A DNA stretch of 64,000 bases. Source: Streptomyces cellulosae. Its GTDB lineage: Bacteria; Actinomycetota; Actinomycetes; Streptomycetales; Streptomycetaceae. The position numbers and the translations under genes were made by a program. The notes under the pieces were generated by a model, which did no database searches, had not been told where the DNA came from, and saw only the letters and a program-made list of their open reading frames with translations. The DNA lies in NCBI RefSeq assembly GCF_000721105.1, contig NZ_JOEV01000040.1, positions 1 to 64,000 of the forward strand, read 5' to 3'. Of the stretch, positions 39,509 through 48,617 are shown one piece after another (the stretch's first letter is position 1; each line of letters begins with the position of its first letter).

Positions 39509-40782
39509 TCACACGTACGGTCAAAGTCCAGTTGCTCGCCTTCGCCGTCGTCACCGCCGTCGGGGTGTCGTACGTCGGCGCCGAGTACACCGGACTGGTG
39601 GACGACGTCCTGGGCCACGGTTACACCGTGCGGGCGGACTTCGCCGACTCCGGGGGCATCTTCCCCGGCGCCGAGGTCACCTACCGCGGAGTGCCGGTGG
39701 GCCGCGTCGGCGCGCTGCGGCTGACCGGCTCCGACGGGGTCTCGGTCTTTCTCGACATCAAGGACGGCGCACCGCACATCCCGGCGGACACGCTCGCCGT
39801 GGTGGCGAACCGTTCGGCGGTGGGCGAGCAGTACGTCGATCTGCAGCCGCGTACTGCCCACGGCCCGTATCTGCTCGACGGCAGCTCCATCCCACGCGGC
39901 AGCACCCGCGTACCGCTGCCCACGACGGACCTGGTCCTCAGCCTGGACCGGCTGGTGAACTCGGTCGGCAAGGACGATCTGCGGGTCACCGTCGACGAGT
40001 TGGGCAAGGCCTTCTCCGGCACCGGACCGAACCTGAGCCGGCTGGTGGAGTCGGGCAACGCGCTCGTCGCGTCCGCGTCCGACTCACTGCCCCAGACGAT
40101 CTCACTCATCGAGGACTCGCGGAAGGTCCTCAAGACGCAGGCCGACCAGGGCTCGTCCATCAAGTCGTTCGCGCACGATCTGGCGGCGCTCTCCGCGCAG
40201 CTGAAGTCGAGCGACGGGGACCTGCGCAAGCTGATCGGCAACACGACGCCGGCCGCGCAACAGGTGAACTCGCTGCTGAAGTCCACCGGACCAGGGCTGT
40301 CGGTCCTGCTGGCCAACCTCATCAGCGGCGGCCAGGTCACACGCGCGCACCTGCCCGGCGTGGAGCAGGCCCTGGTCACCTTCCCGGCAGTGGTCGCGGG
40401 CAGCTACACGGTCGTTCCGGGCGACGGCACGACCCACTTCGGCCTGGTGGTGAACGCCGACGACCCGCCGCCGTGCACCCAGGGATACGGAACGACACCG
40501 CGCGACCCCGCGGACACCAGCACGCGCGGGGCGAACACCGACGCGCGCTGCACGGCCCCGCGAGGAAGCAAGACGTCGGTGCGGGGCGCGCAGAACGCCC
40601 CCGGCACGTCCGCCGCTTCCGGCGGTACGAACCAGACGGCGTACGTCACGCCGTACGACCCGGAGACCGGCACGGCCACCGGTCCGGACGGAAGGCCCGT
40701 CGAGATCGGCTCGACGGGCGGCCAACAGGCCGTGTTCGGAAAGGAGTCGTGGCAATGGCTGCTCGTTGGACCGATGGCATGA
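39505..40782 (+). CDS. Mce family protein, position F
   Basis: A 425-residue Mce subunit: anchor helix near residues 8-28 (QLLAFAVVTAVGVSYVGAEY), MCE domain (VRADFADSGGIFPGAEVTYR, then ANRSAVGEQYVDLQP), a helical region, and the late motif TVVPGDGTTHFGLVVN followed by PPPCTQGYGTTPRDPADT, typical of MceF. The GTG start overlaps the MceE stop (GTGA). Its stop overlaps the next gene. It closes the set of six MCE subunits. Confidence 0.94.
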   Translation: MITRTVKVQLLAFAVVTAVGVSYVGAEYTGLVDDVLGHGYTVRADFADSGGIFPGAEVTYRGVPVGRVGALRLTGSDGVSVFLDIKDGAPHIPADTLAVVANRSAVGEQYVDLQPRTAHGPYLLDGSSIPRGSTRVPLPTTDLVLSLDRLVNSVGKDDLRVTVDELGKAFSGTGPNLSRLVESGNALVASASDSLPQTISLIEDSRKVLKTQADQGSSIKSFAHDLAALSAQLKSSDGDLRKLIGNTTPAAQQVNSLLKSTGPGLSVLLANLISGGQVTRAHLPGVEQALVTFPAVVAGSYTVVPGDGTTHFGLVVNADDPPPCTQGYGTTPRDPADTSTRGANTDARCTAPRGSKTSVRGAQNAPGTSAASGGTNQTAYVTPYDPETGTATGPDGRPVEIGSTGGQQAVFGKESWQWLLVGPMA

Positions 40783-41270
40783 ACAGGGCCCTGACAGGCA
40801 GGGCGTGGTCGGTGGGGCTCGTCGTGGCGACCGTCCTCACCATCGCCCTGACGATCTGGCTGAGCCTTGCGCGCTACGACCAACGCGAGGCGGAGCAGCG
40901 GCGCCAGGACATCCTGGCCGCGAGCCGCCAGTCGGCGCTGAACTTCACCTCGCTCGACTACCGGCACTACGACCGGGACAGCGCGAACGTCCTCAAGGAC
41001 GCCACCGGCGACTTCAAGAAGCAGTTCGCCGCGCAGACCGGGCAGTTGACCAGGCTCGTCGCCGAGAACAAGTCCGTGTCCGAGGGCCAGGTCCTCGAAG
41101 CGGGCATCGTCCGGTCCGACGAGCACTCGGCCCGCGTCCTGGTGGTCGCCGACAGCAAGGTGACCAACACCGCCGCGCCCGAGGGTGAGGCCCGTACCTA
41201 TCGGCTGCAGCTCGACCTGGTGCACCGGGGTGGCCGCTGGCTGACCTCCGACGTCGAGTTCGTCGGCTGA
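40755..41270 (+). CDS. Mce-associated membrane protein 1
   Basis: A 171-residue protein with one N-terminal transmembrane helix (SVGLVVATVLTIALTIWLSL) and an extracytoplasmic SnoaL/NTF2-like domain (TSLDYRHYDRDSANVLKDAT, then YRLQLDLVHRGGRWLTSDVE). Such Mam proteins are usual companions of mce operons and are thought to stabilise the transporter. The ATG at 40755 has AAGGAG eight bases upstream; an ATG at 40779 that overlaps the MceF stop by 4 bp is an equally serious alternative. Confidence 0.88.
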   Translation: MAARWTDGMNRALTGRAWSVGLVVATVLTIALTIWLSLARYDQREAEQRRQDILAASRQSALNFTSLDYRHYDRDSANVLKDATGDFKKQFAAQTGQLTRLVAENKSVSEGQVLEAGIVRSDEHSARVLVVADSKVTNTAAPEGEARTYRLQLDLVHRGGRWLTSDVEFVG

Positions 41271-41309
41271 CCGCACCCTCACCGCCGTACCACCATGAGG
41301 AGTAAGACC

Positions 41310-42125
41310 GTGGCGAAGACGACCACCCGAGGCAGCGGCTCCGGTCCCGGCACCCGGCGCACCATGACCGCGGCTGCCCGCGCGGCGGCCAAGCGCGCGG
41401 AGCGAGGCCACCGCGAGCCGGGCCCGGCGGCCACCGACGAGGAGGCCCCGGGGCGGCCCGAGGCGCCGGCCGCCGGCCGCACCGTGCTCGTCGAGGCCGC
41501 GGAGGAGGACGGCTGGGAAGACCCGCCCGAGCCCTCGCCGGAGTCCTTCGGGGAGGACCCGCCGCAGGAGGAGGCCCCGCCGCAGGAGGAGGACGAGCCC
41601 GGCCCCGGTACGGCGACGCGGCGCGGTCCGCTGCGGCGACTCAACGCGGTCCTGTGCGTCCTGCTCGCGGCGGGCCTGGCCGCGGCCGGCGTGCTGGGGT
41701 GGCGCTACCGGGAAGACGTGCGGGCCGAACAGGCCCGGGTCCAGGCAGTTACGGCCGCGCGGCAGGCGGCGCCCGTCGTGCTGTCGTACGACTACCGGCA
41801 TCTGGACCGCGACTTCGCCGCGGCCCGCGCCCGGCTCACCGGGCACTTCCGCGACACCTACCGGAAGACCACCACGACGGTGGTCGGGCCGACGGCCAGG
41901 AAGTACCACGGGGTGGTGAAAGCGACGGTGGCGCAGCCCGCCGGCGGCTCCCCGGCAGCCTCCGTGGTCTCGTCCTCGGCGGACCGGGCCGTGATCCTCC
42001 TCTTCGTCAACCAGGTGACCACGAGCACCCAGGTCTCAGGCTCCCGGGTGGACCTGAACCGGGTGCGGATGACGCTGACCCGTACCGCCGACGGCTGGAA
42101 GGTGAGCGCCGTCGACGCGCTCTGA
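41310..42125 (+). CDS. Mce-associated membrane protein 2
   Basis: A 271-residue protein. The first ~105 residues are cytoplasmic, rich in Ala/Glu/Pro (PPEPSPESFGEDPPQEEAPP). A transmembrane helix (LNAVLCVLLAAGLAAAGVLG) and an extracytoplasmic domain like that of the preceding gene follow (VVLSYDYRHLDRDFAAARAR, then VRMTLTRTADGWKVSAVDAL). The GTG at 41310 follows GAGGAG with good spacing; ATG 41295 is less likely. It is the last gene of the mce operon. Its 3' end is overlapped on the other strand by a truncated ORF (42007-42201). Confidence 0.88.
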   Translation: MAKTTTRGSGSGPGTRRTMTAAARAAAKRAERGHREPGPAATDEEAPGRPEAPAAGRTVLVEAAEEDGWEDPPEPSPESFGEDPPQEEAPPQEEDEPGPGTATRRGPLRRLNAVLCVLLAAGLAAAGVLGWRYREDVRAEQARVQAVTAARQAAPVVLSYDYRHLDRDFAAARARLTGHFRDTYRKTTTTVVGPTARKYHGVVKATVAQPAGGSPAASVVSSSADRAVILLFVNQVTTSTQVSGSRVDLNRVRMTLTRTADGWKVSAVDAL

Positions 42126-42201
42126 CCTGCGCGGACACAAGGTCGTCGAGTGCGGAGTCCGGGTCGGTCAGTACGCGCGTCAGCCGGGCCGCGAGGCTCA
42201 T
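42007..42201 (-). pseudogene. Truncated gene start coupled to the DUF4132 gene
   Basis: An ATG at 42201 overlaps the DUF4132 stop by 4 bp (ATGA) and has a strong AGGAGGGGTG site. The first ~28 codons read as a real protein (MSLAARLTRVLTDPDSALDD, then LVSAQVRA). From about 42125 the frame runs antisense to the C-terminus of the last mce gene, becomes Arg/Ser/Pro-rich and stops at 42007. The original downstream partner seems to have been cut off at the junction with the mce region. Confidence 0.65.
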
Positions 42202-44744
42202 CGGGCACCCCTCCTGATCTGGCGGACGATGGTCTCGTCGGCGATCTTGGTGTCGGCGGCCAGCAGGAACGCCTTGCTGAGGATCAAGGAGAGCCGGTCG
42301 TCCTCGAACGGCAGGAACACCTTGCCGGTGCCCTTGCCGCGTGACGGGACGACGCACAGGTAGGCGTCGTCGGGCTCCATCAGGATGTTGGCCGAGCCCA
42401 GGTGGATCCTGTACGTCGTCAGGTCCCCGCGGACCACCAGGAAGCGGCCGTCGAGCGAGCACCGGCCGGCGATCTTCAGGCGCGGCAGGATCCGTTCCAG
42501 CGTTTCGCGGCGGATCTCGGCGCTCGCCGTGAGCGCACCGAACGTGGTCGTGCGCCAGTAGACGGCGTGGCGGTCCTCGCCCCGGTCGGTCCAGTCGGGA
42601 TCGGCGGCGATCGAGGTCACCCCGACGAAGAGGTCCACGTCGCGCATCGCCTCGCTGAACACCAACGGGGGCACGTCCGCCAGCTGCACCTCCCGCCAGC
42701 GTCTGCCGTCCCGCCGCTCGAAGCGGACCTGGTCCGTCGCGGCGTGCTCGGGCGCGTAACCGCCGTTGTCGTCGTCCGCGGCGGGCTCGTGGTGGAAGCA
42801 GGCCCGCCAGTCGCCGTCACCGAACTCGGCCCGCGCCTTTCCGTCGTAGCCGCCGTCGTGGCGGCCGAGGAAGTTGGCCTGCCAGTCGCGTTCTTTGAAC
42901 AGCGCGTAGAGCTGCGGGTAGTGGACGATGTGGGCGGCGAACCGGTTGGAGTAGGCGCCGGTCTCCTCCTCCGCCGGGGTGAGCAGGTAGATCTCCCGGA
43001 AGGCCTGCTTGAACGGCTGCCGCAGCCGCTCGGCGACGAGCCGCTCCCGCCACGCCCTGATCTCGTCCGCCGACGCCCGGATGGGATGCCACAGCCGGAC
43101 GCGGGCCCGACCGCCATCGCGGGGGACGCCGCACTCGGGCACGCCGGGCGGCTCCGCCATCGGCGCCGGTGCCACCGCACGCCACTCGCCGTCCGCATCC
43201 CCGACGTCGCGGAACTCCCAGATCAGGCCGCGGACGAGAACACCGGTGACCGGATGGTCGCGGTAGTGGCGGCACCACTCGTCGTACGGCCACTCACGCC
43301 CGGCCGACATCAGCGCCTCGACGCGGGCCCGTTCGGCCGACAGCGTGCCCCGCACCTCCTTGGCCAGAGCCTTCAACTCCCGGAGCTCGTCCGGGAAACC
43401 GTCCTTCACTGCCGCCGGAGCGGTGCGGGTGGTCCCTCCGTCGGGGCGGGTGAAGGTGAGCCGCACGGTCGTCGCGTCCTCGATCGCCAGCCGTACCCGG
43501 TGTCCGCCCAACCCCCGTTCCAGCGAGCCGTCCGGCGCCAGGCCGTGGTCCGGCACGCTGCGCTCGATGAGCTGCCCGGCCGTGATGCCCTGCTTGCCGG
43601 CTGCCGTCACCAGCGCGGTGTCGAGCTGCTTGCGCAGAGCCCGGTGCTTGATCCGGGACCGCAACCGCCACAGGGTCTCCAGCGAGGCCGGATCATCGGT
43701 CTCGGCCAGCGCGTTGATCGCCGCGCCCGCGAGCTTGAGGTCCTCGATCACGCCGTTTCCGTGGCCGCCGGTCCGCAGAGCGAGCGCGCCGAGGTGTCGC
43801 ACCGCGGCCGGGCCGCCGGTCAGCGCGGCGGCCCAGACGACACCGCGCGCCAGGTCCCCGTCGTTCTGGTGGACGACATAGTGGTAGTGGTGATCGCCGT
43901 GGATCCAGCCGGTGTGCGCACCGCTTCCCGTGCTGCACAGCACCTCGTCCCCGGCCAGTGACCGCAGGACATCGGCCACGACGTCCCGCGCCGACGCAGC
44001 GTCCGCGAGTTCGAGGCACGCCCCCCGCCACCTCCGCGTGGGACGCGGTCCCGACAGGCTCACCAAGTGTCGTACGAAGCCCGCCAGTTCCGGAGTCGGC
44101 GAGGTCTTCGCACGGTCTCTCAGCGGGGCGGCCCAGGGAGCGTCGGCGGGGATGAGTCCCTCGGGGATATGCGCCTCGTCCACGCTCGCGAGCAGCGCGC
44201 GGAGGCGTTGGACCAACGACGCGCGCAGGCGCGCCTCGACCGTGGTGCCCATGAGTGCCGTGTGGGCGTGCCGCAGCGAGGGCATGACCGCACGGCGGCC
44301 GTCGGCGTCGAGCTGGTCGACGGCGTTCAGCACGAGCCCCAGCGCATGGGCGAACCGGTAGCCCATGGCGTACTCGGTGGCGCGGAGCAGCATCACCGAG
44401 ACCTCGCCGGGCGTCCAGCCGCGCACCCGTGAGATCAGGGGCTCGATCTCGGCGTCGTACTGCCAATAGCTCGTGTTGTCGAAGCGGGCGGCCATCATGA
44501 GGCACAGGACCGCGGCCCTGCCCTCCTCGTCCGCGCAGGCCGCGAGCCGCCCGTCGATCTCGGCCTGGGTCGCCGCGCCCGCCGCCCTGGATCGGCGGTG
44601 CTCGTGCCCCATGAACCGGCGGAACTCGGTCCGCTGGCCTTCCAGGAGGTCGACGAGCCAGCGGACGCGGTCGAGCGCGGCGGACCTTACGCCGTCGAGC
44701 GAGTCGTTCCTACGGGATTCGGCCACCAAGGCGTCGTACAACAT
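42198..44744 (-). CDS. DUF4132 domain protein (MolR-like C-terminus)
   Basis: An 848-residue cytoplasmic protein. The first ~400 residues are alpha-helical, repeat-like sequence (HALGLVLNAVDQLDADGRRA, then VRHLGALALRTGGHGNGVIE). The central part matches DUF4132 as I know it (RLAIEDATTVRLTFTRPDGG, then GREWPYDEWCRHYRDHPVTG, then RQPFKQAFREIYLLTPAEEE). The C-terminus (SSNRFAAH-like segment, LERILPRLKIAGRCSLDGRF, then TYRIHLGSANILMEPDDAYL) is the usual end of the family. Function is not established; homologues often sit in operons with MoxR-type ATPases or in molybdate-linked loci. The ATG at 44744 starts MLYDALVAES. Its downstream operon partner is truncated (42007-42201). Confidence 0.85.
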   Translation of the reverse strand: MLYDALVAESRRNDSLDGVRSAALDRVRWLVDLLEGQRTEFRRFMGHEHRRSRAAGAATQAEIDGRLAACADEEGRAAVLCLMMAARFDNTSYWQYDAEIEPLISRVRGWTPGEVSVMLLRATEYAMGYRFAHALGLVLNAVDQLDADGRRAVMPSLRHAHTALMGTTVEARLRASLVQRLRALLASVDEAHIPEGLIPADAPWAAPLRDRAKTSPTPELAGFVRHLVSLSGPRPTRRWRGACLELADAASARDVVADVLRSLAGDEVLCSTGSGAHTGWIHGDHHYHYVVHQNDGDLARGVVWAAALTGGPAAVRHLGALALRTGGHGNGVIEDLKLAGAAINALAETDDPASLETLWRLRSRIKHRALRKQLDTALVTAAGKQGITAGQLIERSVPDHGLAPDGSLERGLGGHRVRLAIEDATTVRLTFTRPDGGTTRTAPAAVKDGFPDELRELKALAKEVRGTLSAERARVEALMSAGREWPYDEWCRHYRDHPVTGVLVRGLIWEFRDVGDADGEWRAVAPAPMAEPPGVPECGVPRDGGRARVRLWHPIRASADEIRAWRERLVAERLRQPFKQAFREIYLLTPAEEETGAYSNRFAAHIVHYPQLYALFKERDWQANFLGRHDGGYDGKARAEFGDGDWRACFHHEPAADDDNGGYAPEHAATDQVRFERRDGRRWREVQLADVPPLVFSEAMRDVDLFVGVTSIAADPDWTDRGEDRHAVYWRTTTFGALTASAEIRRETLERILPRLKIAGRCSLDGRFLVVRGDLTTYRIHLGSANILMEPDDAYLCVVPSRGKGTGKVFLPFEDDRLSLILSKAFLLAADTKIADETIVRQIRRGAR

Positions 44745-44802
44745 GGCGGGATGATGACAGAGGGGACTGACAACACGATCAGCTCGAAGGACGATATGGG
44801 CA

Positions 44803-45219
44803 GACGAGTCGGGCTGTACGCCGGGTTCTGTTCCCGGGGTTCCTCGCGGAGCCCCGGGCGACGGCCATCCATCTAGGACCGGCGTTGCCGCCGGCCTCGT
44901 GCGGTCTACCCGCGGACTCGGGCGGGCAGCCCTCGATCGTCCGCGCAGAGCCGCACTTCTTTCGAAGCGGCGGCTCCTTTTGACCTTGCTCCGGGTGGGG
45001 TTTACCTAGCTGCCCAGGTCACCCTGGGCACTGGTGGTCTCTTACACCACCGTTTCACCCTTACCGAGGACCGAGGTCCCCGGCGGTTTGTTTTCTGTGG
45101 CACTGTCCCGCGGGTCACCCCGGGTGGCCGTTAGCCATCACCCTGCCCTGTGGAGCCCGGACGTTCCTCGGGAAGCCCCCTGTCAAGGAGACTCCACGCG
45201 GCCGTCCGCCCGGCTCGTC
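44803..45219 (-). ncRNA. rnpB: RNase P RNA, bacterial type A
   Basis: About 417 nt, read leftward. The conserved early element reads GAGGAACGTCCGGGCTCCAC and is followed by CAGGGTGATGGCTAACGGCC. Later landmarks are GGGTGAAACGGTGGTGTAAG, AGCTAGGTAAACCCC and the 3' element AGATGGATGGCCGTC. The ends pair: GACGAGCCGGGC at the 5' end with GCCCGACTCGTC at the 3' end, closing helix P1. It is the catalytic RNA that matures tRNA 5' ends. Exact termini are set from the P1 pairing. The upstream DMT transporter gene overlaps its first ~37 nt. Confidence 0.95.
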
Positions 45220-46172
45220 TGCCGTGTCGACCATGGTACCGGGCGGGTGGGGCGGTCAGGGTCCGTGGGCGATATGGGGGAGGTGGGTGACGTGGGTGAC
45301 GTGGGTGACGTGGCCAGCGTCGCAAGGACGGAGCCCGCCAGGATCAGGGTGAAGGCCATCACCACGGTCGCCGTCAGGGGCTCGTCCAGGAAGATCGCCC
45401 CCGCCGCCACCGCTACCGCCGGGTTGACGTACGTGAAGACCGTCGCCCGGGTCGGGCCCACCTCCCTGATCAGCTCCAGGAAGGCCACGAAGGCGAGGGC
45501 CGTGCACACCGCGCCCAGGACAGCCAGCGCGGCCAGGACTTCGGTGGACGGGAGGGTGGAGGGGCGGGTCATCGTTGCCGCGGGGGCGTAGACCAGCGCC
45601 GCCAGGGTCAGGCAGGTCGTGGTGAGGTGCAGGGACGGGACTTCCCTCAGGTATCTCGTCGCGATCAAGGGGGCGGTGGCGTAGCCCAGCACCGTTGCCA
45701 GTACTTCGGCCAGGGAGCGGGCGTCGCCGCCGGTCAGGTGGGGGATCGTGAGGACCGCCACGCCGGCCAGGCCCAGGGCCAGGCCCGTCGCCCGCCTCGC
45801 CCCCAGTCGCTCCGTATCTCCGAAGAGGCGGGCCAGAAGGACGCCGACTATCGGTACGCCCGCGATCAGCAGGCCCGCCGTGGAGCTGGACAGGTGGCGT
45901 TCCGCGTCCGTGAGGGTGAACCAGGGGCCGATGATCTCGATGCACGCGAAGGCCAGCAAGGGGCGCCAATGGGACCGAACGGCGGCGGGCAGGCCGCCCT
46001 GGCGTATCGCGAAGGGCAGGAGCAGGGCGGCGCCCAGCGCGCAACGCGTGAACACCACCACGGACGGGGACAGCGGGGCGTCCACCGCCATTTTGATCAT
46101 GAGGTAGGGGATGCCCCAGACGACTCCCATCAGGGAGAACAGAAACCAGCCGCGTGCAGTCATGCGGCCCAT
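45183..46172 (-). CDS. EamA/DMT-family transporter
   Basis: A 329-residue inner-membrane permease with about ten helices in two EamA repeats (FLFSLMGVVWGIPYLMIKMA near the start, then AALAVLGAVCTALAFVAFLE and TYVNPAVAVAAGAIFLDEPL). Relatives export metabolites such as amino acids; the substrate here is unknown. The C-terminal tail after the last helix is a low-complexity cytoplasmic stretch (SPTSPTSPTSPISPTDPDRP) encoded by 9-bp GTGGGTGAC-type repeats. The last 37 bp of the gene lie inside the 5' end of rnpB on the same strand, so the rnpB promoter must sit in this coding tail. It follows the AraC gene by 10 bp and may be controlled by it. Confidence 0.92.
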   Translation of the reverse strand: MGRMTARGWFLFSLMGVVWGIPYLMIKMAVDAPLSPSVVVFTRCALGAALLLPFAIRQGGLPAAVRSHWRPLLAFACIEIIGPWFTLTDAERHLSSSTAGLLIAGVPIVGVLLARLFGDTERLGARRATGLALGLAGVAVLTIPHLTGGDARSLAEVLATVLGYATAPLIATRYLREVPSLHLTTTCLTLAALVYAPAATMTRPSTLPSTEVLAALAVLGAVCTALAFVAFLELIREVGPTRATVFTYVNPAVAVAAGAIFLDEPLTATVVMAFTLILAGSVLATLATSPTSPTSPTSPISPTDPDRPTRPVPWSTRQTSRADGRVESP

Positions 46173-46182
46173 GCTCGCTACG

Positions 46183-47043
46183 TCAGCGGCGCCCGTCTTG
46201 AACGCTGTTGCGAGCGCTGTCGCGAACGCTGTCGCGGTACGCCGCCGGCGTCACCCCCAGTACGCGGCGGAACCAGCGCGTCAGGTGGGCCTGGTCGGCG
46301 AAGCCCACCAGGGCGGCGACCTCGGCCGGTTTCAGGCCGGACTCCAGGAGGCCGCGGGCCCGGTGCACCCGGTGCTGGGCCAGCCAGGCGTACGGGGGTA
46401 TCCCCATCGTCGTACGGAAGGCGCGCAGGAGTTGGTAGCGGGACAGGCCCAGGTCGGTGGCGAGGTCGGCGAGGGAGGGGGGTGCCAGGAGGTCGTCGGC
46501 GAGGCGGTCGCGTACGGCGTGGGCGATGTGGGCGGTACCCGGCACGGTGTCGTTCGCCGCGCGGGACGTGGAGTGGCGGCGGGCCAGGGCCGTGAGCAGC
46601 CAGGGGAGGCGGGACTCCGCCTCCAAGGGGTCCGGGCACGCGCTGAGTTCGGCGTGGGCGCGGCTGAGGGCCGTGGCCAGTTCGGGGTCGTCGACGAGGG
46701 GTTCGCGGAAGTGCGGGATGTCGCCGCCGAGGGTGCCGTCCGCGAGGAGGGAGGGGGCGGGGTACAGGGCCCGGTAGGCGTAGCCGTCGGACGCGGCGGG
46801 GCCGCCGGTGTGCATCTCGCCCGGGTCGAGTACGACGATGGAGCCGGGGCTGGGGCGGAGGTGGCCGCCCCGGTAGGCGATGACCTCGGAGCCGTCGACG
46901 CACACGCCGATGCTGAACTCCTCGTGCGCGTGGGAGGCGTAGACGTGCCGGTCGAAGCGGGCGGTGAGGAGGTCGAGGGGCGGTCCGCAGCGGCCGAGGC
47001 GGGCCCTGGTCCATCGGGCCTGTTCCTGTGTGGTCACTGTCAC
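46183..47043 (-). CDS. AraC-family regulator with cupin sensor domain
   Basis: A 286-residue regulator. The N-terminal cupin is seen in HVYASHAHEEFSIGVCVDGS and PGSIVVLDPGEMHTGGPAAS. The C-terminal double helix-turn-helix reads LADLATDLGLSRYQLLRAFR, then HRARGLLESGLKPAEVAALV, then GFADQAHLTRWFRRVLGVTP. The GTG at 47043 opens VTVTTQEQARW. It sits 10 bp before the DMT transporter gene on the same strand, an arrangement in which the regulator usually controls the exporter. The C-terminal tail has short RDSARNSVQD repeats. Confidence 0.93.
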   Translation of the reverse strand: MTVTTQEQARWTRARLGRCGPPLDLLTARFDRHVYASHAHEEFSIGVCVDGSEVIAYRGGHLRPSPGSIVVLDPGEMHTGGPAASDGYAYRALYPAPSLLADGTLGGDIPHFREPLVDDPELATALSRAHAELSACPDPLEAESRLPWLLTALARRHSTSRAANDTVPGTAHIAHAVRDRLADDLLAPPSLADLATDLGLSRYQLLRAFRTTMGIPPYAWLAQHRVHRARGLLESGLKPAEVAALVGFADQAHLTRWFRRVLGVTPAAYRDSVRDSARNSVQDGRR

Positions 47044-47091
47044 TGCTTGCCCCCCCGTACCGCACCCCGTGTCACGCCGCCGCCCAGAGGA

Positions 47092-47670
47092 TCAGAGGAA
47101 GTCCGCCGTGTCCAGGTCGAAGGCGAAGGGCTCGGGGAGAGCGAGCTGCTTGCCGAAGGGGAGGGTACAGAGCTGACGGTAGTCGTCGTTCTCCGGGTCG
47201 CTGAACAGGGTGGTCGAGGAGGCCTCGCGGTCGACAAGCAGGTAGAGCGGGATGCCGCCGCGGGCGTAGCAGCGGCGTTTGGCCTCGCGGTCGGCCTTGG
47301 GCCTGGTGGACGTGACTTCGACGACCATGGCAACGCCGTCGCAGGGCATCCAGGGGTCTGCGCCCCGGTAGAGCCGCAACGATCTGGGGGCGAAAGTGCC
47401 GTCCGGGATCACGTGATCCTTCGGGCAGCCGCCACCGCTCTTCAGTTTCAGTCCCTTGTTCCCGGAGAACTGCATGTCGGTTCGGGATCGCCTGTACACC
47501 TGGTTCACGATCAGCTCGATGTAGTCCTCGTGATCCCCGTCCGGCGGCGGTGTCACAACGATCTCCCCGTCGATCAGCTCCGCCCGGAATCCCTCCGGGG
47601 TGTCCAGGGCGAGGAAGCCCTCCAGCAGGACCTCCGCCTGTGTGAGCGGCTCATGGGCCATGGCAGTCAT
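47092..47670 (-). CDS. Uma2-family (DUF820) putative PD-(D/E)XK nuclease
   Basis: A 192-residue protein with the DUF820 fold: RAELIDGEIVVTPPPDGDHE, then VIPDGTFAP, then AMVVEVTSTRPKADREAKRR, in which D, E and K form the expected nuclease-like triad, then GIPLYLLVDREASSTTLFSD. The ATG at 47670 follows GAAGGAGGGGCG, so a frame extension of 30 codons is rejected. Uma2 proteins are abundant in Streptomyces and cyanobacteria and their biological role is not settled. It stands alone between divergently arranged regulator genes. Confidence 0.92.
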   Translation of the reverse strand: MTAMAHEPLTQAEVLLEGFLALDTPEGFRAELIDGEIVVTPPPDGDHEDYIELIVNQVYRRSRTDMQFSGNKGLKLKSGGGCPKDHVIPDGTFAPRSLRLYRGADPWMPCDGVAMVVEVTSTRPKADREAKRRCYARGGIPLYLLVDREASSTTLFSDPENDDYRQLCTLPFGKQLALPEPFAFDLDTADFL

Positions 47671-47834
47671 GTCACGCCCCTCCTTCGGTCGCTCGCCAGA
47701 CTGGGACATCGGAAGATCACCTGTCCAAGGGATCGGGAACCGTTCCCTCGATCGTGGCACAGCGGGGCAGCCGTCGTCAGGGAGGCGAGCCGGTCGCTTG
47801 ACCCTGCCGCGACGTCAGCCTTTCTACTGGTCGC

Positions 47835-48617
47835 ATGCGGATCGGAGAACTCGCCGCCGCCGTGGGCGTCACCACGCGGACCGTGCGGCACTACCACCAT
47901 CTGGGGCTGCTGCCGGAGCCGGAGCGGCTGGGGAACGGGTATCGGGACTACACGTTGCGGCACGCGGTCGTGCTGGCCCGGATTCGGCGGCTGACCGAGC
48001 TGGGGCTGGGGCTCGCGGAGGTACGGGACGTGCTCGCCGAGGACGCCGGGAAGGATCTCGTCGAGGTGCTCACCGAGCTCGACGAGGATCTCGCCCAGCA
48101 GGAGGCGGCGATCCGGGAGCGTCGGGCCCGGCTGCGGTCGCTGTTGGACGACGAGGGCGGGCTGCCCGACGAGGGGCCCGTCTCGCCCGAGCTCGCCGCC
48201 CTGTTCAGCGAGGTGGGGCCGATGCCCGCCTCCCCCATGGCCGCCAAGGACCGCGAGATTCTCACGCTGATCGACACCGCGGCGACTCCGGAGGTGCGGG
48301 AACGGATGATCGCGACGGTGGGCAGCGCCTTCACCGGTCCCGGTGCGGCGGAGCGGGCCCGTGCCGCGTACGCGCTGCTCGACGATCTCGCCGACGCCGA
48401 CCCGGCCGACCCGCGCGTGGATGAGGCCGCCCGCGCCCTCGCCGATTGCCTGCCCCGCGAACTCCTCCCCCAGGCCGGCATCGATCAGAACGGCATCGAT
48501 CAGGATGGCATCGATCAGGACGACAGCTTCCTGCGCGCCTTCTACGCCGACTTCGCGCCCGCGCAGGCCGAAGCGATCCGTCGCACGATGCGGATCCTGA
48601 CCGAGGGGCGCTCATGA
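47835..48617 (+). CDS. MerR-family transcriptional regulator
   Basis: A 260-residue regulator. The N-terminal winged helix-turn-helix reads MRIGELAAAVGVTTRTVRHY, then RDYTLRHAVVLARIRRLTEL, followed by a dimerising coiled coil (VEVLTELDEDLAQQEAAIRE). The C-terminal ~130 residues are a helical effector-type region with a short GIDQNGIDQDGIDQD repeat. No metal-binding cysteine pair is present, so a drug or stress ligand is more likely than a metal. It is coupled by a 4-bp overlap to the following membrane-protein gene. Confidence 0.93.
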   Translation: MRIGELAAAVGVTTRTVRHYHHLGLLPEPERLGNGYRDYTLRHAVVLARIRRLTELGLGLAEVRDVLAEDAGKDLVEVLTELDEDLAQQEAAIRERRARLRSLLDDEGGLPDEGPVSPELAALFSEVGPMPASPMAAKDREILTLIDTAATPEVRERMIATVGSAFTGPGAAERARAAYALLDDLADADPADPRVDEAARALADCLPRELLPQAGIDQNGIDQDGIDQDDSFLRAFYADFAPAQAEAIRRTMRILTEGRS

